Of a stretch of 64,000 nucleotides of DNA, positions 15,765 through 23,638 are shown piece after piece. Position numbers and translations under genes: made by a program. This stretch comes from Clostridium sp. (GTDB taxonomy: Bacteria > Bacillota > Clostridia > Clostridiales > Clostridiaceae), in assembly GCF_021372645.1 (NCBI RefSeq), contig NZ_JAJFUC010000015.1, positions 1-64,000 on the forward strand, read 5' to 3'. The notes under the pieces were generated by a model, which saw only the letters and a list, made by a program, of their open reading frames with translations, was not told the DNA's origin and searched no databases. Within the stretch, counting starts at the first letter, position 1, and each line of letters opens with the position of its first letter.

Positions 15765-16184
15765 ATAGCATCTAAATATAAAAAAATAAGATTATCAAAA
15801 GATGAAACAATAGACGAGCATAGATACATAATGGAACAATATTTAGGTAGAAAATTAGATTTTAATGAGGTTGTACATCATATAAATGGTGATACACATG
15901 ATAATAGATTAGAAAACTTAGAATTAAAATCAAGAAGTGAACATTCCAGAGAGCATATGGCGGGAATCATTATTTCTGAAGAAACAAGAGAAAAAATAAG
16001 AAATGCTCCTAAACTTAAAGGTAGTCAGAAAAAACAATCAAAATTAACCGAAGATGATGTAATAATTATAAAAGATTATTTAAATAAAGGTATGGGAGTA
16101 AGAGAAATAGCAAGATTATATAATGTTTGTCATTCTATTATATCTAATATAAAAACAGGGAAAGCATGGAAACATGTAACATAA
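15765..16184 (+). CDS. HNH endonuclease with C-terminal helix-turn-helix
   Basis: The core HRYIMEQYLGRKLDFNEVVHH, then ING...DNRLENLEL..RSEH, is the HNH_3 type common in phages. A C-terminal LTEDDVIIIKDYL...GVREIARLYNV segment is a DNA-binding helix-turn-helix. The first ATG is at 15831, but homologous sequence extends upstream in frame (SKYKKIRLSKDETIDE). A ribosome site, AAGGGAG, lies 8 bases before an in-frame ATA at 15765. I therefore mark the start there as likely non-AUG initiation; otherwise the protein starts at 15831 (117 aa). It is a probable freestanding homing nuclease. Confidence 0.7.
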   Translation: MASKYKKIRLSKDETIDEHRYIMEQYLGRKLDFNEVVHHINGDTHDNRLENLELKSRSEHSREHMAGIIISEETREKIRNAPKLKGSQKKQSKLTEDDVIIIKDYLNKGMGVREIARLYNVCHSIISNIKTGKAWKHVT

Positions 16185-16208
16185 TAGAAAAATAAATATG
16201 GAGGATAA

Positions 16209-16346
16209 ATGAATAAACACAAAGATGATGAAGTTATAATAAGAATACATAATAAACCTTCAATAGAATCATTAATAAATTTATTAAATGTAGCAGAAGA
16301 AATTTATGATAAATATTATTTAAAACAACAAAAAGAGAAAGAGTAG
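16209..16346 (+). CDS. Small hypothetical protein (45 aa)
   Basis: ATG follows TATGGAGGATAA. Charged and helical (ESLINLLNVAEEIYDKYYLKQQ). The stop codon lies in the 5' arm of the terminator below. No family recognised. Confidence 0.5.
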   Translation: MNKHKDDEVIIRIHNKPSIESLINLLNVAEEIYDKYYLKQQKEKE

Positions 16347-16363
16347 TTTAACTACTCTTTTTT
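16338..16363 (+). terminator. Intrinsic terminator
   Basis: AAAGAGTAG pairs perfectly with CTACTCTTT around a 5-base loop, followed by TTT. It ends the early operon before the integrase. Confidence 0.8.
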
Positions 16364-16377
16364 AATGCGAAATATTA

Positions 16378-16407
16378 TTTACAAATAATAGAAATATATG
16401 ATATTAT
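16378..16407 (+). promoter_or_regulatory. Probable integrase promoter
   Basis: TTTACA and TATTAT separated by 18 bp, 35 bases upstream of the integrase ATG and just after a terminator. One mismatch in each hexamer. Confidence 0.45.
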
Positions 16408-16441
16408 TGATATTAAAATAATCTCAAAGAGGTGACACGTA

Positions 16442-18172
16442 ATGGCAATGCAAAATCCATATATGGATAAATCAAATCCATTGTATCTAGGTAAATATAA
16501 AATTAATATTGTAGCTCTTTATCTTCGCAAATCAAGGGGAGATGATATTGATTGTTTAAGCACTCATAAAAGAACCTTAATAGAAATGTGTATAAAAAAT
16601 AGTTGGCAATATGTTATTTATGAAGAAATAGCAAATAGTGAATATATACAAACTAGACCTGAAATGATGAGATTACTTAGAGATGTTGAGCAAGGAATGT
16701 ATGATGCAGTTTTAGTACATGAATTTTCTCGATTAGGTAGAGGAGATTTAGAAGATATCGGTATTATTAAACGTGTATTCCGTAATAGCGAAACATTAAT
16801 TATTGATCCTCAAAGAGTAAGAAATTTAGAAGATGATGGTGATAATTTAATGGTCGATATTGAAGGTATTATGAATAACCAAGAATATCGCGCTATTAAA
16901 AGAAGATTACGTCAAGGTAAAATTGAAAAAGCAAGAGAAGGTAAATGGACAAATGGGATTCCACCATATCCATATGTTTATCAAGAATGGTTTGATGATA
17001 ATGGTAAAAGATATTTTAAACCAAAAAGTCTAGTTATTAATTTAAATCAAAAACCTATATATAGATATATAATTGAACAAGGATTAAAAAATGTACCACC
17101 AGATGATATTGCTTGGGAATTAAATAAAAAAGAGTTTCCTTCTCCTAGAGGGGGAACTTGGTCAGGGGTAAGTGTTTATAGACTTTTGATAGACCAGACA
17201 CACTTAGGAAGAATTGTTATTAATAAAAGTCGTGGAGATGGTCATAAAAAGAAAAAACCTAATGCAAAAAAAGCTATGAGATTACCTGAAGAACAATGGA
17301 TTGTAATTAATAATTGTCATGAACCATTAAAAACAGAAGAAGAACATGAGCAATTACTTAGATTAATAAGTGCTAGAAAAAAACAACCTCACAGAGCAAG
17401 AGCAGGGCAACATGAATTATCTGGTATTTTAAAATGTGGGGTTTGTGGATATGGTTTATATTTTGAAAGAAAAGGTGGAGAGAAAACAGGTGTTAAACCA
17501 TGTTGGCATAGAAATGAATTTGGAGAGAAATGTGTTAATCGAGGTAAACAAATAAATATTTTAGATTATATAAATCAAATAATTTTAGATTATAAAAATG
17601 AATTAATTGAAGCAGAAAAACAAAATAAAGAAAAAGATAATGTTAAAACAAACAACACAATAAATTCTATGTTAGAAATTAAATACAAAACACTTGAAAA
17701 ATATAGAAAAGCATTTCAGAAAGCAAGACTATCTTATGATTTAGGAAAGTATTCAGATGAAGAATGGGAAGATAGTAAAAATTATTGGTGTAAAGAAATA
17801 GATATTTTAGAAAAGAATATTGAGGAGTTAGAAAAATCTAACCAAGCAAAAGAATATTTTGTAACAAATATTGAAAGATTGCAAAAACTTAATTTTGTTT
17901 TAGAACATATAAATGATCCTAATATTTCTCCTGTTGAAAAAAATTATTTATATAAAACAGTTTTAGGTAGTGTTATATGGACACGTATTGGAGATGAAAA
18001 ACCCATCATAGACGTAAATTTTCTTTCGTGGGGTAACACAGGAACCTTACAAACTATATCTCAAATTGCAGATGTGCCATTGGTGTCATGTCGGCAATTT
18101 GAGATAGTTGTAATAGTGTTATCCCATAGGATTACAAATATTTATTATTCAAGTGAAGAAAAAGTTGCATAA
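16442..18172 (+). CDS. int: Large serine recombinase (phage integrase)
   Basis: 576 residues. The N-terminal resolvase domain starts YLRKSRGDD (nucleophile Ser in RKSRG) and continues with HEFSRLGRGDLED. The recombinase domain spans about 155-320 (GIPPYPYVY, GGTWSGVSVYRLL). A zinc ribbon follows near 330-365 (CGVCGYGLYFE...C.H...C), then a coiled coil of about 100 residues rich in Glu/Lys. It would catalyse attP x attB integration without host factors. ATG follows AAAGAGGTGACACGTA. The 3' end contains a large perfect inverted repeat (next entry). The C-terminus ends in SSEEKVA. Confidence 0.93.
   Translation: MAMQNPYMDKSNPLYLGKYKINIVALYLRKSRGDDIDCLSTHKRTLIEMCIKNSWQYVIYEEIANSEYIQTRPEMMRLLRDVEQGMYDAVLVHEFSRLGRGDLEDIGIIKRVFRNSETLIIDPQRVRNLEDDGDNLMVDIEGIMNNQEYRAIKRRLRQGKIEKAREGKWTNGIPPYPYVYQEWFDDNGKRYFKPKSLVINLNQKPIYRYIIEQGLKNVPPDDIAWELNKKEFPSPRGGTWSGVSVYRLLIDQTHLGRIVINKSRGDGHKKKKPNAKKAMRLPEEQWIVINNCHEPLKTEEEHEQLLRLISARKKQPHRARAGQHELSGILKCGVCGYGLYFERKGGEKTGVKPCWHRNEFGEKCVNRGKQINILDYINQIILDYKNELIEAEKQNKEKDNVKTNNTINSMLEIKYKTLEKYRKAFQKARLSYDLGKYSDEEWEDSKNYWCKEIDILEKNIEELEKSNQAKEYFVTNIERLQKLNFVLEHINDPNISPVEKNYLYKTVLGSVIWTRIGDEKPIIDVNFLSWGNTGTLQTISQIADVPLVSCRQFEIVVIVLSHRITNIYYSSEEKVA
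18057..18106. other. Candidate attP inside the integrase 3' coding end
   Basis: TATCTCAAATTGC (18057-18069) and its exact reverse complement (18094-18106) flank a 24 bp spacer that is itself partly symmetric. A 50 bp site with two symmetric arms is the architecture of large-serine-recombinase attachment sites, and location beside int is usual. The dyad centre falls between 18081 and 18082. The arms are intact and phage genes continue on both sides, so this would be unrecombined attP rather than attL or attR. Confidence 0.6.
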
Positions 18173-18182
18173 GTAAACGAAA

Positions 18183-18216
18183 AAAATAAGGAGTGATTAA
18201 TTTCACTCCTTATTTT
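18183..18216. terminator. Bidirectional terminator between convergent arms
   Basis: AATAAGGAGTGA and TCACTCCTTATT form a perfect stem with a 6-base loop, flanked by an A-run and a T-run on the proper sides. It stops the rightward integrase transcript and the leftward late transcript. The ~110 bases to 18326 show no gene. Confidence 0.85.
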
Positions 18217-18326
18217 ACACCATTTATTACCAAATATCAAAATCACATTCCACAATCTCCGTTTTTCTTCCATTTACTCACTCATACTCATTCATACAAA
18301 CCAAAAATCATAACCAAATACTTGTT

Positions 18327-18524
18327 TTATATAATCTGTATCACTTGTCCACACATAGGACAAATATTTTTAGTATTTGGTATTTCTATTGCTTCGCTGG
18401 CACTGCAATTAGAGCAGGTTGCCACGCCATCGGTGTAAATTATATAGCCCTGCGGGGCAGTAATCTCTGGGTTTAATTCTGCCCCGCAGTCACAAACGAT
18501 TATATTGCCATCTCGTAGGTGCAT
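18327..18524 (-). CDS. Zinc-ribbon protein (65 aa)
   Basis: Two knuckles, VCDCGAE and ATCSNCSAS, plus a third CPMCGQ near the C-terminus, indicate a rubredoxin-like zinc ribbon. It overlaps the upstream gene stop by one base. It is the last gene of the late arm. G+C content is visibly higher than in most neighbours. Confidence 0.6.
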   Translation of the reverse strand: MHLRDGNIIVCDCGAELNPEITAPQGYIIYTDGVATCSNCSASEAIEIPNTKNICPMCGQVIQII

Positions 18525-19087
18525 TAATGCAACCCTCCTTTTCTGCCCATTATTCTTTCTGCTAGAGTACCATCAAACCAGTTGGCAAACCAAATATCGC
18601 ACTGAGCTTGCATAGGTTCGTTACCTACTCCAAAAATATCAGTAAGATTAATTAAAAAAACATCATCAATATTTACATTTAACCCGTTTGTTATTTCACT
18701 TGCACCAAAAACTAAAGAACCACTTCCGGTACAATTCCATATTTTTGAGTAGGTTCTAAATTCTGTAGATAAATCAAATACATTTAAATCCCAGAATGAT
18801 CTGCCAATAAGGAGTTGATTATTACTAACGCTATTATTTCTTTTAGCTTTTAATCTTATATAATATTTACCAGCAGAGGGTATAATATTTTGTGACACCC
18901 AGTTATCTTCTGTATAACCTATAAAACCTGGTAAAGTCCATGTCAATGCCCCATTAACAATAGTTTTATCAGTAACACTTGCACCAAATGTCCATCCTGT
19001 AGTTCCATTACGAAAATCACCATTCACAACCAAGTTAGTTATCTTTAAGCTCCGTCTCAGTCCCATACCATCACCGCCTACTGCCAA
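18524..19087 (-). CDS. Putative tail fibre/carbohydrate-binding protein
   Basis: 187 residues. LVVNGDFRNGTTGWTF is the opening of CBM4/9-type carbohydrate-binding modules (N.dF..g...W). Later strands, NNQLLIGRSF and LNVNIDDVFLINL, complete a jelly-roll pattern. The C-terminal IFGVGNEPMQAQCDIWFANWFDGTL is a motif seen at the ends of phage tail proteins. It overlaps the upstream gene by 10 bases. Inferred role: host-surface binding. Confidence 0.65.
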   Translation of the reverse strand: MAVGGDGMGLRRSLKITNLVVNGDFRNGTTGWTFGASVTDKTIVNGALTWTLPGFIGYTEDNWVSQNIIPSAGKYYIRLKAKRNNSVSNNQLLIGRSFWDLNVFDLSTEFRTYSKIWNCTGSGSLVFGASEITNGLNVNIDDVFLINLTDIFGVGNEPMQAQCDIWFANWFDGTLAERIMGRKGGLH

Positions 19088-19821
19088 ACAAGAATCTGCG
19101 CCGTTGCTCCTGTGGTGTCAGAAATCATATATAGGTATGTATCAATGTCTAATTCAAGAATATTACCGCCTGTAAAATTTATTTTAAAACCATTCGCGGT
19201 TGTTACAACTCCGGTAGTTTTTACCCAGGCATTACCGTTATGGACGTTAAGGGTTATATACTTGCCCGTGAGGTCAAATACTACCATGCCCTTACTAATA
19301 GCCCCTGCCGTAAGGGTTGTTATGGTCTGATCGTCGCTTGCTTCTCTTACGGTGATAGTGCCAACGGCAGGACTAATGTTCTTGCCGTAAATATCACCCA
19401 GAAAAACACCGTAAATATTACCCCAATCGGTCTTGGTGGTAGCCTTGGCGGTCGCTCCGGTAAGGGTAATGGTTTCATAGGCAAACGCCCCGGTACCGTT
19501 GGTTGTGCCAAATATTGTGCATTTGCCCACATCACTGGCGGAGTTGGACACAACTTCAACGCCATCATTGGCAGGTTGATTAGTAAAACCACTCCATGCC
19601 AATAAATCCATCATCGGGATTGTGTAGTCAGGTTTTCTGCCTGTTATTTGAACATTTTCAGAATAACCTCTCCATTGCCCATTACTCCAAATTTCACGGT
19701 ATCCTTTATCCGTATAATAAACAACAACCTTACCATCATTACCATCTCGTTCAAGTGCTGATTTATCATCTGCAAATAAACAAGTATAATGTTGTAAATC
19801 ATTTATATATTTAAGAGTCAT
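19078..19821 (-). CDS. Putative phage tail/fibre protein (G+C-rich)
   Basis: The longest frame starts at 19884, but MTLKYINDLQ at 19821 follows AAGGGTGAG and is downstream of the terminator at 19856-19890, so I use it (247 aa). It is Thr/Gly/Ala-rich and beta-structured (TITVREASDDQTITTLTAGAI...). An HYTCLFADDKSALERDGNDG opening and a WSNGQWRGYSENVQITG segment precede this. It is probably a fibre or decoration protein. About 19,100-19,600 is markedly richer in G+C than the surrounding genome, suggesting recent acquisition. Confidence 0.6.
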   Translation of the reverse strand: MTLKYINDLQHYTCLFADDKSALERDGNDGKVVVYYTDKGYREIWSNGQWRGYSENVQITGRKPDYTIPMMDLLAWSGFTNQPANDGVEVVSNSASDVGKCTIFGTTNGTGAFAYETITLTGATAKATTKTDWGNIYGVFLGDIYGKNISPAVGTITVREASDDQTITTLTAGAISKGMVVFDLTGKYITLNVHNGNAWVKTTGVVTTANGFKINFTGGNILELDIDTYLYMISDTTGATAQILVWQ

Positions 19822-19855
19822 ATTTTTCTCACCCTTTCTATTAAATTGCAAAAAT

Positions 19856-19890
19856 ATAAAAAGAGGTGATATTAAAAAATACACCTCTTA
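19856..19890 (-). terminator. Intrinsic terminator (minus strand)
   Basis: On the minus strand AAGAGGTG pairs with CACCTCTT and is followed by TTTATATTTTT. It would stop transcripts leaving the tnpB region. Confidence 0.75.
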
Positions 19891-19924
19891 AATGCTTCTT
19901 TTTCTTTAATTTTCTTTAATTTAC

Positions 19925-20064
19925 TCTGTATTTCAAAGAGAAAATCGTGATAAAACCTTTCTTTGGAACACAGTTAAATATTTCCATTTAACTTTTCCTA
20001 TCAAACCTAATAGGCTACCAGTCATAAACTAGGTTGTATTCCGCAACATCTACTACTTCAGCTT
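19925..20064 (-). ncRNA. Putative TnpB guide (omega) RNA region
   Basis: Immediately downstream of the tnpB stop is a hairpin-rich, non-coding stretch. Examples on the minus strand are TTG..CAA around GTTGCGGAATACAAC, CCTA...TAGG around TTTATGACTGGTAG, and AAAT..ATTT near 19985. TnpB systems normally make their omega RNA from the gene's 3' end plus this downstream region. The limits and guide segment are guesses. Confidence 0.35.
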
Positions 20065-21282
20065 TTATGCTATCCGTAGATACTTTAAGTTACTATACTT
20101 AATAACTTTATATTTATATTGTGAATTATCATTAAGAATATTAATTGCACCATTTACATCTCTATGCATTATATACCCACATTTTTTACATTGATAATTC
20201 CTACCTTTTGGAGTATTACGTTTGCCACAACAAGGACACTTTTTAGAAGTCCAATATTCTTTTACCTTAATCAATTCAATTCCATGTCTATTTAATTTAT
20301 TTTTTAATTGTAATATTATTAACCCATAATTCCATTGACTAAGTTTTTGTCGTGTTTTTCTACTACCCCTACCTTCTTCTTTAGTATTTCTAGTGCAATC
20401 ATCTAAATCACCATAATAAACGATAGAAATATTATTTTGTAAACAATAATCCAAATATAATTTTGTAGTCTTATGTACTGCATCAAGTATCTTTTTATCA
20501 GTTTGATACTTTAAATTCCATATTGCTTTACTATATTTCCTATATTGCTTACTACCTTTAGTACATTTCCTTTGTCTGCTTTTTAATTTACCTAATTCTT
20601 TATTTCTTAACCGTTTAATATCTCTAATTTTTCTACCAGTAATTATAATTGCATTTTCATTATTATCAATCGCAGTAATACTATGTATCTCTCCTAAATC
20701 TATTGCCGATTCATTGTTGGATTGAATTAAAACATTATTGTTTTCTTCTTTGGTTTTTATGGCAAGTTTTAAACCATTACAATAAATCAATTCAATCTCT
20801 ACTATATTGTTAGGTATAGATTTTAAATGACATTTAATAGGTTTTTGCCTCTTATAACTATAATTTGTTTCTATGTCTGGTGCTACAGGTTTTGCTAAAG
20901 TTAAATAACCTTTATCTTTATATACTCTTATATTCTGATAAGTCCAACCCGTATTAAAGAATTTCTTTTCTTTGTAAGGTAGTTTAACTTTATTACTATT
21001 TTCGTGTTTCGCCATTATTGATTTCCACATTGCATCTCTAGCAGTTATATATTTAATAATTACAAAATTAATACTGTTTGCTAGTATATGTGGAACTGAT
21101 TTTTTCATCATAAATTGTAATTGTGATTGAGTAAGAGATTTATCAAAAATATCTCTATATTCCCAATCTGATTCTACACACTTATTCCATATTATTGCTG
21201 AGTATTTATTGCACTGCATAAGATATTGATAATCTGATTTATTGCAATTAACTGGTACTATTAATGTTTTATATAGTATGAT
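20065..21282 (-). CDS. tnpB: Standalone TnpB (IS605 OrfB-type RNA-guided nuclease)
   Basis: The RuvC-like core has SAIDLGEIHSITAI (first Asp). The segment SIVYYGDLDD stands where many TnpBs have the catalytic Glu. KEYWTSKKCPCCG...CKKCGYIMHRDVNGAINIL provides the zinc ribbon and last Asp. Gly replaces the usual Glu in the second motif, while a Glu precedes W/YTSK. This fits the subgroup with a rearranged RuvC active site. No tnpA is adjacent. The first ATG is at 21219, but homologous N-terminal sequence (LYKTLIVPVN) continues upstream to an ATC/ATA at 21282/21279. Those codons sit 5-8 bases after GAGGAG, so non-AUG initiation is likely. Confidence 0.85.
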   Translation of the reverse strand: MILYKTLIVPVNCNKSDYQYLMQCNKYSAIIWNKCVESDWEYRDIFDKSLTQSQLQFMMKKSVPHILANSINFVIIKYITARDAMWKSIMAKHENSNKVKLPYKEKKFFNTGWTYQNIRVYKDKGYLTLAKPVAPDIETNYSYKRQKPIKCHLKSIPNNIVEIELIYCNGLKLAIKTKEENNNVLIQSNNESAIDLGEIHSITAIDNNENAIIITGRKIRDIKRLRNKELGKLKSRQRKCTKGSKQYRKYSKAIWNLKYQTDKKILDAVHKTTKLYLDYCLQNNISIVYYGDLDDCTRNTKEEGRGSRKTRQKLSQWNYGLIILQLKNKLNRHGIELIKVKEYWTSKKCPCCGKRNTPKGRNYQCKKCGYIMHRDVNGAINILNDNSQYKYKVIKYSNLKYLRIA

Positions 21283-21311
21283 TTTAACTCCTCTCTATGA
21301 AATTCTTTCAA

Positions 21312-21349
21312 TAAAAAATAGGGAAATGTAATTTTACAAATCCCCATTT
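21312..21349 (-). terminator. Terminator after the holin-like gene
   Basis: On the minus strand GGGGATTTGTA pairs imperfectly with TACATTTCCC, followed by TATTTTTTATT. It separates the lysis genes from tnpB. Confidence 0.55.
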
Positions 21350-21375
21350 TGAGTGTTAAAATAATAAATTGTTTA

Positions 21376-21654
21376 TTATTTACTATCTATAGTTGTAGTG
21401 GTACTTTTTATTCCCGTTAACACATCATAATATCCTGATGTAACAGCCCCAAGTACCATTCCAATAGCACCACCAGTAATATAACTATCCTCAGTAGTAT
21501 ATGCCCATAAAAGACCTATAGAAATTCCTATAAACTGTGAAACAATAGGCAAATAAGCAGAACTTACTTTACCTGTGCCTTTAATTAAATTAACAATTAA
21601 TCCCACTAGAAAAATAGCCGAAACTCCACCAATTGTATAAATAGATAAATCCAT
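21376..21654 (-). CDS. Holin-like small membrane protein
   Basis: The start is placed at ATG 21654 (MDLSIYTIGG), with AGGAGGTTTAAATAAT upstream; a longer frame to 21675 lacks a ribosome site. The protein has 92 residues. Hydrophobic helices lie at about 5-25, 36-52 and 58-78, with a short polar tail. Its position directly after two lytic enzymes and its size fit a phage holin. The family is not identified. Confidence 0.6.
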   Translation of the reverse strand: MDLSIYTIGGVSAIFLVGLIVNLIKGTGKVSSAYLPIVSQFIGISIGLLWAYTTEDSYITGGAIGMVLGAVTSGYYDVLTGIKSTTTTIDSK

Positions 21655-21697
21655 ATTATTTAAACCTCCTATCATATTTATATTTTATAATTAATAT

Positions 21698-22687
21698 TTA
21701 ATAATAAACAATAAAGGAATCATATCCTAAATTTTTTAATTGACTTTTTACAAATTCTGCTCCAACTTTATTAATATAAGCTCCAAATTGTAATTTATAA
21801 TAAGGTTTGATATAAGTAACATATGATTTCCATCCTGTTTTATCAAACATCTTTTTTTGAGCATTTATTGCTCGTTCCTTAGTAGAATATGCTCCTAACT
21901 GTATTCTCCAATATTTTTGCTTCTCTGGTTCAGGTTCAGGATGCGGAACTATATTATCAGTTATTGACCAATATTCAACAAAAGGAAAATCAAAAGGAAT
22001 ATAGCATTTACCTATATCTCCCCAATTACTTGACCAACTATTTAATACTATCCATCTATTATCTTTTCTCCAACCGCTTAAAGAAATCTCATGGTATCCA
22101 TGTAATTTTTCATTTGTATTAGGGTTTTTTACAATTCCATTAGAATTTGTTTGATAAAAGCTTTCATAAACTGGGATACAAGCAGTAACCATTCCTAATT
22201 GCATTAAAGCATTTTTAATCTCATCAACAGTATGTAATCCACAATATGCAGATATTTTATATGGTTCTGCTATTTTTAATAATCTGTCTTTATCTTTTTC
22301 AATTCGTGCTTTTACTGAGGGATAGTCTTCATTATATGGAAATACATTATAAGGGACAGAACCATATTTTAAACTACTATCTAATGCTTCTCTAGGACAC
22401 ATACCTTCTCCACAATAATCATCTGAATCTCTCATACCATATCTAAAACCAACAGAAAATAATTGATATTTTCCAGTTTGTTTTTCTTCAGTTGTACTTC
22501 TACAATAACCTTCTATAGAGTGACTAACACAACTTCCAATTTGTTTCTGGTCTAATATATTATGGTTATAAGGAATTATAAATTCATCTGGGAATACATT
22601 AACTTGTGCTACTAATTTAGAAATAGGGAAGTCTCTTTTATCTTCTGGAGAAGGAATTGTATTTAATGGTATAGATTTATAATCCAT
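21698..22687 (-). CDS. Papain-like cysteine peptidase with C-terminal SPOR domain (candidate lysin)
   Basis: 329 residues. The catalytic Cys is in LDQKQIGSCVSHS (papain QxGSC). The His is in LHGYHEISLSGW and the Asn in VLNSWSSNWGD, all in C1-family order. A linker rich in Pro-Glu (PHPEPEPEKQ) leads to about 75 residues forming a SPOR-like repeat pair (WRIQLGAYSTKERAINAQ and YKLQFGAYINKVGAEFV). SPOR domains bind denuded septal peptidoglycan. There is no signal peptide. Located between amidase and holin-like genes, it probably acts in cell-wall peptide cleavage or release. The combination is unusual. Confidence 0.8.
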   Translation of the reverse strand: MDYKSIPLNTIPSPEDKRDFPISKLVAQVNVFPDEFIIPYNHNILDQKQIGSCVSHSIEGYCRSTTEEKQTGKYQLFSVGFRYGMRDSDDYCGEGMCPREALDSSLKYGSVPYNVFPYNEDYPSVKARIEKDKDRLLKIAEPYKISAYCGLHTVDEIKNALMQLGMVTACIPVYESFYQTNSNGIVKNPNTNEKLHGYHEISLSGWRKDNRWIVLNSWSSNWGDIGKCYIPFDFPFVEYWSITDNIVPHPEPEPEKQKYWRIQLGAYSTKERAINAQKKMFDKTGWKSYVTYIKPYYKLQFGAYINKVGAEFVKSQLKNLGYDSFIVYY

Positions 22688-22706
22688 AATTTCACCTACT
22701 TTTATA

Positions 22707-23366
22707 TTATTTCTTTAATATAAATTTCTCTAATAAATTAATACATATTGAAAGTACAAACCATTTAGTAACAGATTCATCAGCATTATGTTTGTCTTTT
22801 TCAATTAATCCATAATTTATTGCTTTATTCATTATTTCAGTTTTCCATCTTTCTACCATTGGTTCTTCCTCCTGTTCAACTAATCTTGCTTTAAAATTTT
22901 TCCATTGATTTTCATCTCGTACCCAAGGTTCAGGACAAATTTTGCCAGTTACGTCAAAATGTCTTAAAACTCTATCTATTCCTAAACCATATTGTTTCAT
23001 TTTCATTTTTGTTAATCCAACTGTATTATCAATTGTTTTTGCCATAATAATAAATTTACCATTAACATCTTTATCACTACACATTTCTATCCCAATACTA
23101 TTATCATTTCTACATTTAGGATGTTTATATGTTTTTGCTCCACAATGATAAGCACAAGCATTGTCATTAACACTTTGAGTTACACTATCTTCGTCTACAA
23201 AATAATTAGCTGATGTATCTCCAGTATCACGACCTGCAAAATAATTTGCATTGCCTTCATCTGTATCACCAACATTACCTGTATAATGTATAACTATATA
23301 TTCAATCTTTCCATTTCGTTTTGCTCTATAATTACGTTGGTCACATGGGTTTTGTTTTATAAGCAT
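22707..23366 (-). CDS. N-acetylmuramoyl-L-alanine amidase endolysin (Amidase_2)
   Basis: 219 residues. EYIVIHYTGN (first zinc His) comes first. ANYFVDEDSVTQSV and HCGAKTY follow, then NDNSIGIEMC (conserved Glu) and VLRHFDVTGKICPEPW with the later zinc His and the K.CP signature. This is the Amidase_2 (PGRP-like) fold, which cuts the muramoyl-alanine bond. A ~60-residue C-terminal helical domain is likely for cell-wall binding. ATG follows GAAGGTGAATAG and abuts the upstream gene. Confidence 0.9.
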   Translation of the reverse strand: MLIKQNPCDQRNYRAKRNGKIEYIVIHYTGNVGDTDEGNANYFAGRDTGDTSANYFVDEDSVTQSVNDNACAYHCGAKTYKHPKCRNDNSIGIEMCSDKDVNGKFIIMAKTIDNTVGLTKMKMKQYGLGIDRVLRHFDVTGKICPEPWVRDENQWKNFKARLVEQEEEPMVERWKTEIMNKAINYGLIEKDKHNADESVTKWFVLSICINLLEKFILKK

Positions 23367-23627
23367 CTATTCACCTTCTTTACTAATTCCACTTTTAGCT
23401 TCAACAAACCCTTTACCTACTGAAACACAACCATTCCCAATTACTCCAGCAGTTAAAAATCCCATAACTCCTTTTATACTATCTAATATAAATTGTAATT
23501 CAGGAATTTTATAACTAGTTAATATACTAAATAAACATATAAATAAATAAACAACTGCTGTAGTAATTAATAAAAAAGCTAAAGTAGAAATTCTTATTTC
23601 ACTACCAGATAAAAGTTCTTTCCACAT
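23367..23627 (-). CDS. Putative holin (86 aa membrane protein)
   Basis: ATG follows AGAAGGTGAAATT. One strong membrane helix (TLAFLLITTAVVYLFICLFSIL) and a weaker second one (GVMGFLTAGVIGNGCV), with a charged C-terminus. The position just upstream of the amidase in the transcript fits a holin. The family is not identified. Confidence 0.55.
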   Translation of the reverse strand: MWKELLSGSEIRISTLAFLLITTAVVYLFICLFSILTSYKIPELQFILDSIKGVMGFLTAGVIGNGCVSVGKGFVEAKSGISKEGE

Positions 23628-23638
23628 AATTTCACCTT

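Noticed and set aside
16442..18172. Prophage boundary (attL/attR) at the integrase
   Set aside because: Phage genes continue on both sides and the inverted repeat arms are both intact, so this is a free-phage attP arrangement.
18193..18438. Plus-strand ORF after the integrase
   Set aside because: It starts within the terminator hairpin, overlaps a better minus-strand zinc-ribbon gene and has low-complexity translation.
19112..19605. Plus-strand ORFs opposite the G+C-rich fibre gene
   Set aside because: They are antisense shadows created by the high-G+C codons; no ribosome sites, and the minus strand has a coherent protein.
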